Part shown: in pieces, positions 1 to 6,942 of the stretch
Numbering within the stretch: position 1 is the first letter of the stretch
Layout of the letters: every line of letters begins with the position of its first letter
Assembly: GCA_964632135.1 (NCBI GenBank)
Contig: CAZWEI010000006.1
Span: 1 to 32,266 of the forward strand
Length of the DNA stretch: 32,266 nucleotides
Direction: 5' to 3'
Origin: JBFMAP01 sp964632135
GTDB lineage: Archaea; Micrarchaeota; Micrarchaeia; Burarchaeales; JBFMAP01
Made by a program: the position numbers and the translations under genes
The notes under the pieces: model-generated
The model's input: only the letters and a program-made list of their open reading frames with translations
The model's database searches: none
Told to the model about the DNA's origin: nothing

Positions 1-214
1 ACTCCTTGTCGAGCGAGCGCGCCTCCTTCACGAGCCGCTCGACCTCGTGCATCTGCCTCTCCGCCTCCTTCATGTCCTTCGAGTGTATGCACTTTATCGC
101 GATGGAGCATCCGCGCACGAGCTCGCGCACGAGGACCAGCAGCTTGTCCTGCGCCTTTTCGCGCGCCTTGAGCTCGTAAATTATCCTATCCACTGTTTTT
201 GATAGTTCGACCAT
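1..214 (-). CDS. Translin-family protein, N-terminal part (cut by window edge)
   Basis: The first 71 codons of a minus-strand gene that runs off the left edge. The visible protein begins MVELSKTVDRIIYELKAR and is an all-helical, charged sequence with the segment LVRELVRGCSIAIKCIHSKD followed by MKEAERQMHEVERLVKEA. This pattern resembles archaeal translin-like RNA-binding proteins (COG2178 type), in which a conserved reading of the form 'arrxxRxxIraIHrgdxxeAexll' is typical. The family binds RNA or single-stranded DNA as helical oligomers, and its archaeal role is poorly known. The start ATG lies within CCATATGG, and the AT-rich 63-bp gap to the divergent UMP kinase holds the promoter. The catalytic or binding half is outside the window, so the call rests on the N-terminus only. 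Confidence 0.6.
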   Translation of the reverse strand, partial: MVELSKTVDRIIYELKAREKAQDKLLVLVRELVRGCSIAIKCIHSKDMKEAERQMHEVERLVKEARSLDKE

Positions 215-277
215 ATGGTATAAATCATTAAAAAAATTATTAAATATGCTGCGGACACTATCTTTGAAGGTGGTTGC
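215..277. promoter_or_regulatory. Divergent promoter region, translin-like / UMP kinase
   Basis: This very AT-rich gap separates two divergent genes. On the plus strand a TATA-like TTATTAAATA at about 237-246 lies roughly 32 nt before the UMP kinase start, followed by a ribosome binding site GAAGGTGG at 266-273. On the minus strand a T-rich stretch near 227-236 could serve the translin-like gene, whose transcript would be nearly leaderless. These are assignments by eye. Confidence 0.5.
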
Positions 278-964
278 ATGGTGGATGTCGTTATTTCGCT
301 CGGCGGGAGCCTGATGAACCCCAACGAGCCTGATACCAATTACGTCAAGGAGATCGCGGGCATTCTCGTGAAAATGGGCAGGAGGTACAGGCTCGCCGTG
401 GTCACGGGCGGGGGAAACGCCGCGCGCGTGTATGCGCGCGCTGTGCGACGTGCGGGTGGCAATGAATTCATCGCCGACGAGAGCGCAATCATAGCCACGC
501 GGCAGAACGCGCTCCTGCTCATTGCTGCCCTGGGAAACAACGCTTACCAAACAGTAATTAAAACTTTCGACCAGGCGGCGGTCGCGAGCACAACGAACAA
601 AATCATCGTCATGGGCGGCACGATACCGGGCTTCACGACCGACGCAGACGCGGTGCTTCTCGCCGAGAAGATGGGCGCGCGCCGCGTGGTGAATTTGAGC
701 ATGATTGACGGGATTTACGATTCAAACCCAAAGAGAAACAGGAACGCGAAGAAATACGCGCACCTCACGTTTGAGAAACTAGTGGAACTCGCGTCCCATT
801 ACGACAAGAGGAAGGCGGGCGAGCATTTCATATTCGACCTGTTCGCGTGCAAAATAATCGCGCGCTCGAAAATAGAAACGCACTTCGTGCACGGGAGAAG
901 GCTCGCCGACGTGGAGCGCGCGATAAAAGGAGAAAAGCACAGCGGCACCGTCGTAAAGGGATGA
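278..964 (+). CDS. pyrH: Uridylate kinase, archaeal type (UMP kinase)
   Basis: A 228-residue member of the amino-acid-kinase fold. It phosphorylates UMP to UDP with ATP in cytosolic pyrimidine nucleotide synthesis. The N-terminal phosphate-binding strand reads VVISLGGSLMNP (residues 4-15), followed by the glycine-rich VVTGGGNAARVYARA near residue 41. The nucleotide-binding part has GTIPGFTTDADAVLLAEKMGA (residues about 113-133) and SMIDGIYDSNPK. Length and order match archaeal UMP kinases rather than the slightly longer bacterial PyrH. The start has a good GAAGGTGG ribosome binding site 5 nt upstream. The gene stands next to a divergent translin-like gene and is followed by an AT-rich membrane protein gene. 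I see no truncation or unusual residue. Confidence 0.93.
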   Translation: MVDVVISLGGSLMNPNEPDTNYVKEIAGILVKMGRRYRLAVVTGGGNAARVYARAVRRAGGNEFIADESAIIATRQNALLLIAALGNNAYQTVIKTFDQAAVASTTNKIIVMGGTIPGFTTDADAVLLAEKMGARRVVNLSMIDGIYDSNPKRNRNAKKYAHLTFEKLVELASHYDKRKAGEHFIFDLFACKIIARSKIETHFVHGRRLADVERAIKGEKHSGTVVKG

Positions 965-1001
965 GGACAACATCATTGATAACATAAAAAGAGAAAGGGA
1001 T

Positions 1002-1568
1002 ATGGAGCGAGACGAGGAGAGACTAGAAAAGACAAAGTTTTTTGAAGAAAGAGGGAGATTCCATGATAACCTCATGTGGATGGTAATATCAATATTCTTG
1101 AGTGGCATACTTATATTTGAATCACAAAAACAAACTTACGAACCGTTAATAAAATTAATTGAGATTTTGTTGATACTCATTCTGTGGATAATCATTACGC
1201 AATTTAGGATCATAAGATTAGCAAATTTTAAAGTAGTTAAAAAAGTCGCACCTTGGGATGTAAAAGAATATTTGGGTCCGAACTACACGGAAAATGTCCA
1301 CAAAATTTGCGGAATAGGTGTTGGGGATCTCCTTTTTATTATTATGCTGTTGATTGGAGTTTTAATTTTAATCAACAATATACCTAATCCACAAGACCCG
1401 GTATGTGTTGTTTTATCACGAGATTTGTTTGTAGCTGGCGTGATTTGTTTTGTTTTATTGTTCGTTTTAATCTTCGTATGGCTGTATGTCTTTACTAAGG
1501 CGTACGAAAAACAGCAAACTGAGTTGAAAATTTCTAAGCCAAAATCTGAAATTAAGCCAGATGAGTAG
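1002..1568 (+). CDS. Multi-pass membrane protein of unknown function
   Basis: A 188-residue protein that I do not recognise. The N-terminus (residues 1-23) is highly charged. Four hydrophobic segments follow, at about 24-41, 48-67, 107-126 and 139-164. The second is an uninterrupted isoleucine/leucine run (IEILLILILWIIITQF). The C-terminal tail of about 20 residues is Lys/Glu rich and probably cytosolic. Base composition is clearly more AT-rich than the flanking genes, with many TTT, ATT and AAA codons and few of the GCGC-type codons common in this genome, so recent acquisition is possible. The ribosome binding site is weak (AGAAAGGGAT). In-frame codons upstream of the ATG stay open back to a stop at 954, but no better start is seen there. 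The coding call rests on length and the clean transmembrane pattern. Confidence 0.7.
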   Translation: MERDEERLEKTKFFEERGRFHDNLMWMVISIFLSGILIFESQKQTYEPLIKLIEILLILILWIIITQFRIIRLANFKVVKKVAPWDVKEYLGPNYTENVHKICGIGVGDLLFIIMLLIGVLILINNIPNPQDPVCVVLSRDLFVAGVICFVLLFVLIFVWLYVFTKAYEKQQTELKISKPKSEIKPDE

Positions 1569-1629
1569 AGTGGAGGAGCACCTTCGCAACGTGCGACACG
1601 CGTTCGCCAACGCCGCATCGGGCGTTATG

Positions 1630-2598
1630 TTACGCGCCTATTTCTTTCTTGATTTTCAGCAGAGCGTCCAGCCTCTTCGCCGTGAGCGGGTGCGTCATGA
1701 GGAGTTCCATCCCTCCCCTCGACTTCTCGCGCGCAATCGCCTCCTCCAGTTGAACTTCGCTCTTCGAATCCAGCGCGCGGGCAATTTCCGCTATGTGCTG
1801 CCTCTCCGCGACGCTCGGGTCTGCGATGTAGAACGCGCGGATGGCGTTGCTCTGCGGCATTGCCTGCGGGTTAACTTTGTAAGTGATTTTCGCAAGCCCG
1901 CTCATAAGATTAACTGGTTTTCCTGTAACGTACGCGCTGAATGCATCTGCGTAGTATTCCCTCTTGCGCGAGAGCCAGAGCACGAGAAGAGAGCCCAGAA
2001 ATTGCGCTGCCATCGCCCCGAACCATACTGCCATCGCGCTTCCCGCTCCCCTATCTCTATCTCTTCCGCCGCTTCCAAGTACCAGCACGATGTAGTAAAG
2101 CATCACCGGAAGCGCGCTCGCGACAGTCATTACAATGACGTCCCTGTGCTTTATGTGCCCGACCTCGTGCGCCAGAACGGATTCAATCTCATCCTTGTTG
2201 AGCGCGCTCAGCAATCCCGTATGAACCGCGATGTTCGAACTCCGCTGTGTGCGGCCGAATGCAAACGCGTTCGGGCTCGGGTTCTCGACGACGTAGAATT
2301 TCGGCGTGGGAATCCCAGCAGCCTTGCTGAGTCTGTAAATCATGTCCTGAATTTCAGGATACTCGCCTGGCTTCGCCTCGCGCGCATGGGTCATCCATTT
2401 CACGAGGCTCGGCCCGAAATACCACTGCAGCCCGAGCAGAACGAACGAGAACGCGAGCGCCAGCACGAGCCCGCTGAGCCCGCTCGCGCCTGAATACCAG
2501 AGTATCAAACCTAGTATCGCCGCGACCACTCCGAAAACTAAACCCATCGTAAGAATGGCGGTTGTCTCAAGGCTCGCCAATCCGCTAACTGCTCGCAT
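1630..2598 (-). CDS. htpX: HtpX-type membrane zinc metalloprotease (M48)
   Basis: A 322-residue integral-membrane peptidase that degrades misfolded membrane proteins. Two hydrophobic segments lie near the N-terminus, and two more follow the active site. The zinc motif is HEVGHIKH (His144, Glu145, His148), and the likely third ligand is the Glu of KREYYADAFSA (about residue 214). The conserved NPSPNAFAFGRT and THPLTAKRL segments of the family are present. I chose the ATG at 2598 because AGGAGGC stands 7 nt before it; an in-frame ATG at 2622 has a poorer site. Hsp20 ends just upstream on the same strand, so the two are probably co-transcribed in a protein-quality-control operon. Confidence 0.93.
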   Translation of the reverse strand: MRAVSGLASLETTAILTMGLVFGVVAAILGLILWYSGASGLSGLVLALAFSFVLLGLQWYFGPSLVKWMTHAREAKPGEYPEIQDMIYRLSKAAGIPTPKFYVVENPSPNAFAFGRTQRSSNIAVHTGLLSALNKDEIESVLAHEVGHIKHRDVIVMTVASALPVMLYYIVLVLGSGGRDRDRGAGSAMAVWFGAMAAQFLGSLLVLWLSRKREYYADAFSAYVTGKPVNLMSGLAKITYKVNPQAMPQSNAIRAFYIADPSVAERQHIAEIARALDSKSEVQLEEAIAREKSRGGMELLMTHPLTAKRLDALLKIKKEIGA

Positions 2599-2632
2599 CC
2601 CATCGCCTCCTCGTCCCCACATTTCCTCGCGT

Positions 2633-3154
2633 TTATTCTATTTTTATATCCTGCCCCTTCTCCTTCCTCGGCTCGACGCGCTCCAACTTAACATCAAGAA
2701 CCCCGTTCTTGTAACTCGCCTTCGCGCTGTCCGGCCTGACGTTGCACGGCAGTTTTATGTCCTTGTGGTATTTCCTCTCGTCGGCGTCGACGTCAATCGT
2801 CAGCGTCGCGTCAGTAGCCTTCAGGTGTATGTCCTTCTTCTCAATTCCAGGAAGCTCTGCAATCACGCTCACGACATCCTTCTCCTCTATAACATCCACG
2901 AGCGGCTCGCGCTCGTTCTCTGCCCCCTTCAGTTTCGGCTTCACGTTCCCGAACTCCTGAACGACGGGCCTTCCGTCAGGGCCGACTCGCATAGAGAACC
3001 CATACACGAAAGGCTGCTGGTCCTCGTTCACGTTAAAGGACGTGCGGAACACCCCCTCCATCATCCTCTCCATCTCGTCCCGTATCCTCTCGAACTCGTC
3101 CTCGATGTCGTCGAAATCGTCAAAATCCTTCTTCTTTTTCTTCCACGGATTCAT
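2633..3154 (-). CDS. hsp20: Small heat-shock protein, Hsp20/alpha-crystallin family
   Basis: A 173-residue ATP-independent chaperone that holds unfolding proteins as large oligomers. The N-terminal arm (residues 1-35) is acidic and helical after a Lys run (NPWKKKKKDFDDFDDIEDEF). The alpha-crystallin domain follows from about residue 85, with EPLVDVIEEKDVVSVIAELPG, IEKKDIHLKATDATLTIDV, and the strand NGVLDVKLERV close to the end. The C-terminal QDIKIE supplies an I-x-I-type anchor for oligomer contacts. The ribosome binding site GGAGGG is 5 nt before the ATG. A winged-helix regulator lies 38 bp upstream and HtpX directly downstream on the same strand, a stress-response arrangement. The family call is secure. 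Confidence 0.95.
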   Translation of the reverse strand: MNPWKKKKKDFDDFDDIEDEFERIRDEMERMMEGVFRTSFNVNEDQQPFVYGFSMRVGPDGRPVVQEFGNVKPKLKGAENEREPLVDVIEEKDVVSVIAELPGIEKKDIHLKATDATLTIDVDADERKYHKDIKLPCNVRPDSAKASYKNGVLDVKLERVEPRKEKGQDIKIE

Positions 3155-3192
3155 AATATCCCTCCAAAATCACAATCATAAATTACAAACAA

Positions 3193-3615
3193 TCAAATCA
3201 TGTTGAACGCGCGGTCTATGTCCTCCGAAATCCTGCGCGCGCGCCTCAGCGTGCGGAGCGCGTCCTCCTCCACTTCCTCGAGCGTGCGCGAGAGGTTCGC
3301 GGCGCGCAATGAATACACTCTGCCCCTTCTTATCACGAGCCCGCTCTGCATGAGCTTGTTGAGGTGGTAAACTATCGCCCCGCGCGTCACGCCCTTTCCC
3401 TCGCACAGCTTCGTGCTCGAGATTGAACGGTGCCTGTAGTTCGCCTTTACTATCTCCTTGAAAACCTCGACCGCGACCGACCTGTCCTTCTCGCTCTCGG
3501 TGCAGAATCCCAAACTTTCGCACAGCCACTCGAGCTCCTTCTCCAGATTCTTCTTTATCGGCCTCTCGACGTCCCGTATGACTATCTCCTGGCTGCACGC
3601 CCTAGAAGTGACCAT
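3193..3615 (-). CDS. Winged-helix transcriptional regulator, probable heat-shock regulator
   Basis: A 140-residue DNA-binding protein. The middle part has a helix-turn-helix: ISSTKLCEGKGVTRGAIVYH followed by LNKLMQSGLVIRRGRVYSL, which reads as recognition helix and wing. The C-terminus (about residues 108-140) is a charged helix (LEEVEEDALRTLRRARRISEDI) suited to dimerisation. It is the first gene of a minus-strand set with Hsp20 and HtpX, so I infer that it controls these chaperone and protease genes, in the way that Phr does in other archaea; it is not obviously a Phr orthologue. A TATA box (ACATATATAAACC) lies about 30 nt before the start, and GAGGGGT precedes the ATG by 2 nt. Target genes are inference from position. 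Confidence 0.8.
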   Translation of the reverse strand: MVTSRACSQEIVIRDVERPIKKNLEKELEWLCESLGFCTESEKDRSVAVEVFKEIVKANYRHRSISSTKLCEGKGVTRGAIVYHLNKLMQSGLVIRRGRVYSLRAANLSRTLEEVEEDALRTLRRARRISEDIDRAFNMI

Positions 3616-3636
3616 ACCCCTCGCTTATTCTCTGCA

Positions 3637-3652
3637 CCGTAAGGTTTATATA
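3637..3652 (-). promoter_or_regulatory. TATA promoter of the stress-regulator operon
   Basis: On the minus strand the sequence CATATATAAACCTTA centres about 30 nt upstream of the regulator ATG at 3615, as expected for an archaeal TATA box with a short leader. Upstream, the 3655-3710 stretch is AT-rich and contains a spaced pair CTAATT (3663-3668) / AATTAG (3699-3704) that could be an operator, though six-base arms are weak evidence. Confidence 0.55.
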
Positions 3653-3728
3653 TGTTTTGTCACTAATTATTTGTGTTTGTTAATAAAATGTTGACGAAAT
3701 TAGCAAACCTTTATGCTCACACCAACCC

Positions 3729-3880
3729 GTGAACTACCACCCGATAAAGCAGGTGGCTTCTTCTTTCAACGATGAAATCGTTATTTCATCTCCAGAAGCG
3801 TTACTTCCCGTCGTTCCAACGGTAGCTTTGTTGAGTATGTTTATTGCCGCGTTTAAGTCTCTGTCAATACAAAGCCCACA
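3729..3880 (-). ncRNA. Putative omegaRNA (reRNA) scaffold at the tnpB 3' end
   Basis: Known TnpB systems produce a guide RNA that overlaps the last part of tnpB and ends at the right border, using the flanking DNA as guide. Here the conserved 3' hairpin (3737-3756) and the terminal GTTCAC (3734-3729) fit this scheme. The guide would start at 3728 and read GGGTTGGTGTGAGCATAAAG into the flank. The 5' limit given is only an estimate from the typical scaffold length. Confidence 0.4.
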
Positions 3881-4867
3881 AGAAGGACAGTCATGCCTCC
3901 TGTCTCGAAGCGTCTTCTCAACTGCTATACCGCAACGGCTACAAATTTTCGTCGTATTTTCAGGATTTACAAGTAATATTTTGCATCCGGCTTCTTCCGC
4001 CTTGTATGCAAGCATATTCACGAACATATTCCAGCCCGCATCGTTTATTGATTTTCCATATCTTTGTTCCGCCATATCCTGTGGAGCCAACTTCTCTACT
4101 GCTATCAGAGAATACGAATCTACTAGTGATGCTGAAAGTTTATGAAGGAAATCTCTCCTACAGTTGGCGACCTTTTCGTGTCGTATCTCAATTTTTCTCC
4201 TCGCTTTAATCCGGTTTTTGCTTCTCTTCACGCACCTTGAAAGACGCCTTTGCATGAAAGCAAGACGTTCCTCGTGTTTTTTAAAATGCCGTGGGTTCCC
4301 GATAACGGTCCCATTTGATAATGTTGCAAAGTTTTTCAATCCTAGGTCGATACCTACTTTTTCTCCTATATTTTTCTTTGGTTGTCTCTTACTTTGTTTA
4401 ACACAGAAAATCGCAAACCATTTTCCAGAAGCCTCCCTTTTCAGAGTCAAAGTTTTTATTTCACCTTCGATCTCCCTGTGTTTCCTTATAGAGATTTCTC
4501 CAAATGGAGTTACTTTTAGCTTTTTTTCAAGAGAGAACCCAAATTGAGGATAAACCAGACTTTTCATCCTATCAAAAGATTTGAATCTCGGGAAACCACT
4601 TTTCAGGCCATTTCTTTTCATCTGTATTTTTTTATCTAATGCATCAAGGAGCCTATCGACAAGTTCCTGTCCAACCTGAGAAAACAACCCGCTCTGTTTT
4701 ACTATCGTTCTCAGAGTCATTTTTGTTGCAAATTTTCCGTAGTTTTTGTACGTCTCTTTTGTAAAAGACAGCATTTCGTTCCATAATTCTTTTGAAATCC
4801 AAAGGTGGGTGTTCATTTGTTTCTCTTGGTTTCTTGATGGGTAAAGGCGGAATTTGTATGCCCTCAT
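3734..4867 (-). CDS. tnpB: TnpB, RNA-guided nuclease of an IS605-family element
   Basis: A 377-residue protein of normal TnpB length. The N-terminal MRAYKFRLYPSRNQEKQM is the family start. RuvC-like catalytic parts are all present: VGIDLGLKNF (Asp174), IAVEKL (Glu258) and IDRDLNAAIN (Asp335/Asp337). A zinc finger has Cys309/Cys312 (CSRCG) and Cys327/Cys330 (CPSCG). TnpB proteins are programmable DNA nucleases guided by an RNA made from the element's 3' end, and they help the element to persist after excision. The gene ends with EEATCFIGW, the usual tail running into the right-end hairpin. A TATA-like GTTTAAATAAC (about 4889-4899) lies about 25 nt before the ATG, suggesting its own leaderless transcript. 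No frameshift or lost catalytic residue is visible. Confidence 0.95.
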   Translation of the reverse strand: MRAYKFRLYPSRNQEKQMNTHLWISKELWNEMLSFTKETYKNYGKFATKMTLRTIVKQSGLFSQVGQELVDRLLDALDKKIQMKRNGLKSGFPRFKSFDRMKSLVYPQFGFSLEKKLKVTPFGEISIRKHREIEGEIKTLTLKREASGKWFAIFCVKQSKRQPKKNIGEKVGIDLGLKNFATLSNGTVIGNPRHFKKHEERLAFMQRRLSRCVKRSKNRIKARRKIEIRHEKVANCRRDFLHKLSASLVDSYSLIAVEKLAPQDMAEQRYGKSINDAGWNMFVNMLAYKAEEAGCKILLVNPENTTKICSRCGIAVEKTLRDRRHDCPSCGLCIDRDLNAAINILNKATVGTTGSNASGDEITISSLKEEATCFIGW

Positions 4868-5022
4868 GCCTTTCTCGTTCTATTTTGTTATTTAAACGCT
4901 TGAGCATAGGGTAAGATTCCGATATTACCGATCGTCGGTTATCTGCGATGACTGCTGTGCCTAACTCATCGAAGCAGAAATAGCTCGCATAAGTTTGAAA
5001 GTATGGACGAATCGGATCCGCT

Positions 5023-5054
5023 CGCGCTTCGCGCGCGGGCGCTCACGATAAGAG
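5023..5054 (+). repeat. GC-rich direct repeat, copy A (downstream of radical SAM copy 1)
   Basis: The sequence CGCGCTTCGCGCG followed by CGGGCGCTCACGATAAGAG matches copy B at 6768-6799 with only about four differences over 32 bases. The first 13 bases are a perfect hairpin (CGCGC-TTC-GCGCG). The two copies lie in the same orientation and bracket the radical SAM gene, between the gene end and the TnpB element. Confidence 0.75.
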
Positions 5055-5072
5055 TTATTGCTCTGTGACTAA

Positions 5073-6704
5073 TTATAGAAGGATAGGCGAGCCTTTGCCC
5101 CGCCATTTCGTAGCTTCTCCTTCATTCAGTCTTTCAGCCATTTTCTTCCTTATTTTTGTCATCTCCTCTGGTGAAAAAACATCTCCGTTTATATTGCTCG
5201 TGTGGAAGTTCCATAACTCGGGGTGTTCTTCAATACCATATTTTATGCGATCCGAAAATGTCCCATAATCCCGCGAGCCCGGAAGAAGCATGTCAAGGAA
5301 TAAGGGAATAACTACGGATGTCTTTGCTTTTCCACTACGAACCTTTTTCTCATTCTCTTCCTTCACAAGTTGCTTTATCTCCTCGCAACGCTTGTATGTA
5401 AGCTCGAGCGTCTCTTTTGTCTCGCTTGGGATTCCTATTATCAAGCCGATTATAAGCATTGGGACTCCGGCCCGCACGATCTCGCGGAGTATATCTTTTT
5501 CCAACTCCCATGGCTTTAGTTTTTTGTAAAGCGGCTCGTCGCCATCGTGTCTGACGGACTCAAGCGGAACGTACGCTCTAAAACACCCGACCGGCTTCTC
5601 GCCATAACGCATTTTTTCGAAGTTGTTGTAGTAGAGGGCTTGCATGAGCTCTTTGTCGATACTGCCGTCTTTTTTTACAAACTGGCCGATCTCCAGCCCG
5701 TTTGTGAACTCCCACAGAAATCCCATCTCGCGCTTTTTCCTAAACGTTGCGATGACATCCTCTCTCCCATTGGGCAGATCTAGCCTCGCAAGTCGGTTGT
5801 CCTCCCATTCCAGAAGCGTTTTCACTCCATGAGCTTTGTAGTGCTCAAGAAGTTCAATTTCTTGTTCAAGCGACATCGGGCGATAACCCTTTCGTTGATT
5901 TGGGGTAGTGCAAATTGGGCACGACCACTTGCATCCGCGCGAGGTTTCGATGGTCATTATACGCCCCTTTTTCCTCACCCATTCGGGAGTAACCCACCCG
6001 CTGGCGGGGTTATATTCGTTTAGAAATGGTACGTAAGATGATGGAAAAACGAAGTCGCTCGGTTGAGGAATGTCAGAACGTAGTTTCTGGTTTATCCTCA
6101 TGTTTCCATTTTCCATGTACGCGATCCCGCTTACATCATCCAACCCGAGTTCTCCGGCCCACGCAGCCACTAACCTATGCCCAATTTTCTCGCCTTCACC
6201 AAGCACAACTGCATCTGCGCCATGCTTTAAGAAATACTCGGGCCGTGCCGTCGCATCAGAGCCGCCTACGATGATGAAAGCATTTGAATCTGTTCGTTTT
6301 GCAAACTCAGTAAAATCGGTGACTATAAGCGCCTCCTGCGTGAAATTACAGGATAAACCTAAAATGTCAGAGCATTTTATCTGTTCTGTTACGGAGTTAA
6401 ATGGGGCGCCTAAGCGATATTTTTGTATCGTCCTATCTCCATATCCAACCTCGCCGTATTTCTCCTCGCGCGCAGGGTCCATCATTTTCATGTTGATGAT
6501 ATCAATTTCCGGTCGAATCGTTGGAAAGTCATTGCGAAGACCTTTTTCTAACATGGCTTTCACTAGGTGTTGCGTTATTCTCGGCTCTATCGTTCTTAGT
6601 CCAAACACGCCGTTTCCGTCTCCCCACCTGAGGCGAATGCCCGGCGTAGCGACCAGGTTTATTTTCACATTTTGCTTATCGGATCTGCTAGCGTGTGTTA
6701 TCAT
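5073..6704 (-). CDS. Radical SAM protein with N-terminal B12-binding-like domain, copy 1
   Basis: A 543-residue protein. Residues about 20-195 form a cobalamin-binding-like fold ending in IIVGGSDATARPEYFLKHG and ADAVVLGEGEK, which is typical of B12-type radical SAM enzymes, but I see no DxHxxG motif. The radical SAM core starts at about residue 250 with TIETSRGCKWSCPICTTP, giving the C-x3-C-x2-C cluster ligands Cys258, Cys262 and Cys265. Further on, IIGLIIGIPSETKETLELT is a typical later strand of the barrel. The substrate is unknown. A close paralogue lies at 14792-16426, about 70% identical by eye; copy 1 has an extra segment of about 8 residues in FEKMRYGEKP. The promoter TATA (6755-6767) is similar in sequence and spacing to that of the second unit. 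GAGGGCGG precedes the ATG. Flanking direct repeats suggest a history of transposition or recombination. Confidence 0.88.
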   Translation of the reverse strand: MITHASRSDKQNVKINLVATPGIRLRWGDGNGVFGLRTIEPRITQHLVKAMLEKGLRNDFPTIRPEIDIINMKMMDPAREEKYGEVGYGDRTIQKYRLGAPFNSVTEQIKCSDILGLSCNFTQEALIVTDFTEFAKRTDSNAFIIVGGSDATARPEYFLKHGADAVVLGEGEKIGHRLVAAWAGELGLDDVSGIAYMENGNMRINQKLRSDIPQPSDFVFPSSYVPFLNEYNPASGWVTPEWVRKKGRIMTIETSRGCKWSCPICTTPNQRKGYRPMSLEQEIELLEHYKAHGVKTLLEWEDNRLARLDLPNGREDVIATFRKKREMGFLWEFTNGLEIGQFVKKDGSIDKELMQALYYNNFEKMRYGEKPVGCFRAYVPLESVRHDGDEPLYKKLKPWELEKDILREIVRAGVPMLIIGLIIGIPSETKETLELTYKRCEEIKQLVKEENEKKVRSGKAKTSVVIPLFLDMLLPGSRDYGTFSDRIKYGIEEHPELWNFHTSNINGDVFSPEEMTKIRKKMAERLNEGEATKWRGKGSPILL

Positions 6705-6754
6705 TTTCCGCCCTCACAACCAGGCTCTACGTTTGGTATTATTATGCGCGCGAG

Positions 6755-6767
6755 TGTTTAAAAATAT
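6755..6767 (-). promoter_or_regulatory. TATA promoter of radical SAM copy 1
   Basis: Read on the minus strand, GCGCGATATTTTTAAACAC is followed by TCGCGCGCATAATAATACC and a leader with GTGAGGGCGG before the start codon at 6704. The TATA centre is about 56 nt from the ATG. The radical SAM/SPASM gene at 17452 has nearly the same arrangement (GCGCGACATTTAAAATACC, then CGCGCGCGCATAAC, TATA about 54 nt from the ATG). This supports a real and shared promoter. Confidence 0.65.
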
Positions 6768-6799
6768 CGCGCTTCGCGCGTGGGCGCTCACAATGAGAT
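6768..6799 (+). repeat. GC-rich direct repeat, copy B (upstream of radical SAM copy 1)
   Basis: CGCGCTTCGCGCG followed by TGGGCGCTCACAATGAGAT is the partner of copy A at 5023-5054, in the same orientation. It directly abuts the TATA box of radical SAM copy 1, so it may also act as a regulatory site. Confidence 0.75.
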
Positions 6800-6827
6800 T
6801 TCTGAAAGTTCAACTTTTCCGAAACTT

Positions 6828-6841
6828 AAACATTTAAATAC
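6828..6841 (+). promoter_or_regulatory. TATA promoter of the 6943 gene
   Basis: AAACATTTAAATAC is a good archaeal TATA box on the plus strand. With a start point about 25 nt downstream it would give a leader of roughly 80 nt containing the structured element at 6873-6912. The gap 6705-6942 therefore holds two divergent promoters, repeat copy B and this leader. Confidence 0.5.
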
Positions 6842-6872
6842 AAGATTCGTCATAATATTAGACTAATTCTCG

Positions 6873-6912
6873 ATGCCCGCATTCCCCACCCGAGGGCATA
6901 GAAGGGGGATGC
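6873..6912 (+). promoter_or_regulatory. Structured 5' leader, possible H-type pseudoknot
   Basis: Stem 1 pairs ATGCCC (6873-6878) with GGGCAT (6894-6899). The loop of this stem, GCATTCCCC (6879-6887), pairs with the downstream GGGGGATGC (6904-6912) over up to nine base pairs including one G-U. The pairs interleave, so the two stems form either a pseudoknot (with stem 2 shortened by about two pairs) or two alternative states. The element ends about 15 nt before the ribosome binding site GGAGAGG (6928-6934) of the next gene. I do not recognise a known riboswitch class. Confidence 0.4.
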
Positions 6913-6942
6913 GCGCGAGCAAGAGAAGGAGAGGTTGGAAAG

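Larger units (their letters stand above)
3729..4945 (-). mobile_element. IS605/IS1341-type insertion element carrying tnpB only
   Basis: The element is defined by the tnpB gene and its 3' end. Just after the stop codon comes GGTAGTTCAC, the usual right-end sequence of archaeal and bacterial IS1341-like elements. It is preceded by a hairpin with arms CCACC (3737-3741) and GGTGG (3752-3756). I place the right end at 3729. The left end is uncertain. A hairpin ACCGA-TCG-TCGGT at 4927-4939 upstream of tnpB is a candidate left-end structure, so the border near 4945 is approximate. No transposase of the TnpA (Y1) type is present, so movement would need a TnpA supplied elsewhere. There are no terminal inverted repeats and no target-site duplication, as expected for this family. 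Confidence 0.65.

Noticed and set aside
1561..2493. Long plus-strand open frame of 310 codons opposite htpX
   Set aside because: It is the antisense of a well-supported protease; the protein is rich in Arg and Cys with no family signs, and GC-rich codons of the true gene create the open frame.
4868..5072. Target-site duplication or terminal inverted repeats of the TnpB element
   Set aside because: None were visible, and IS605-family elements normally have neither. The left border is therefore left approximate.
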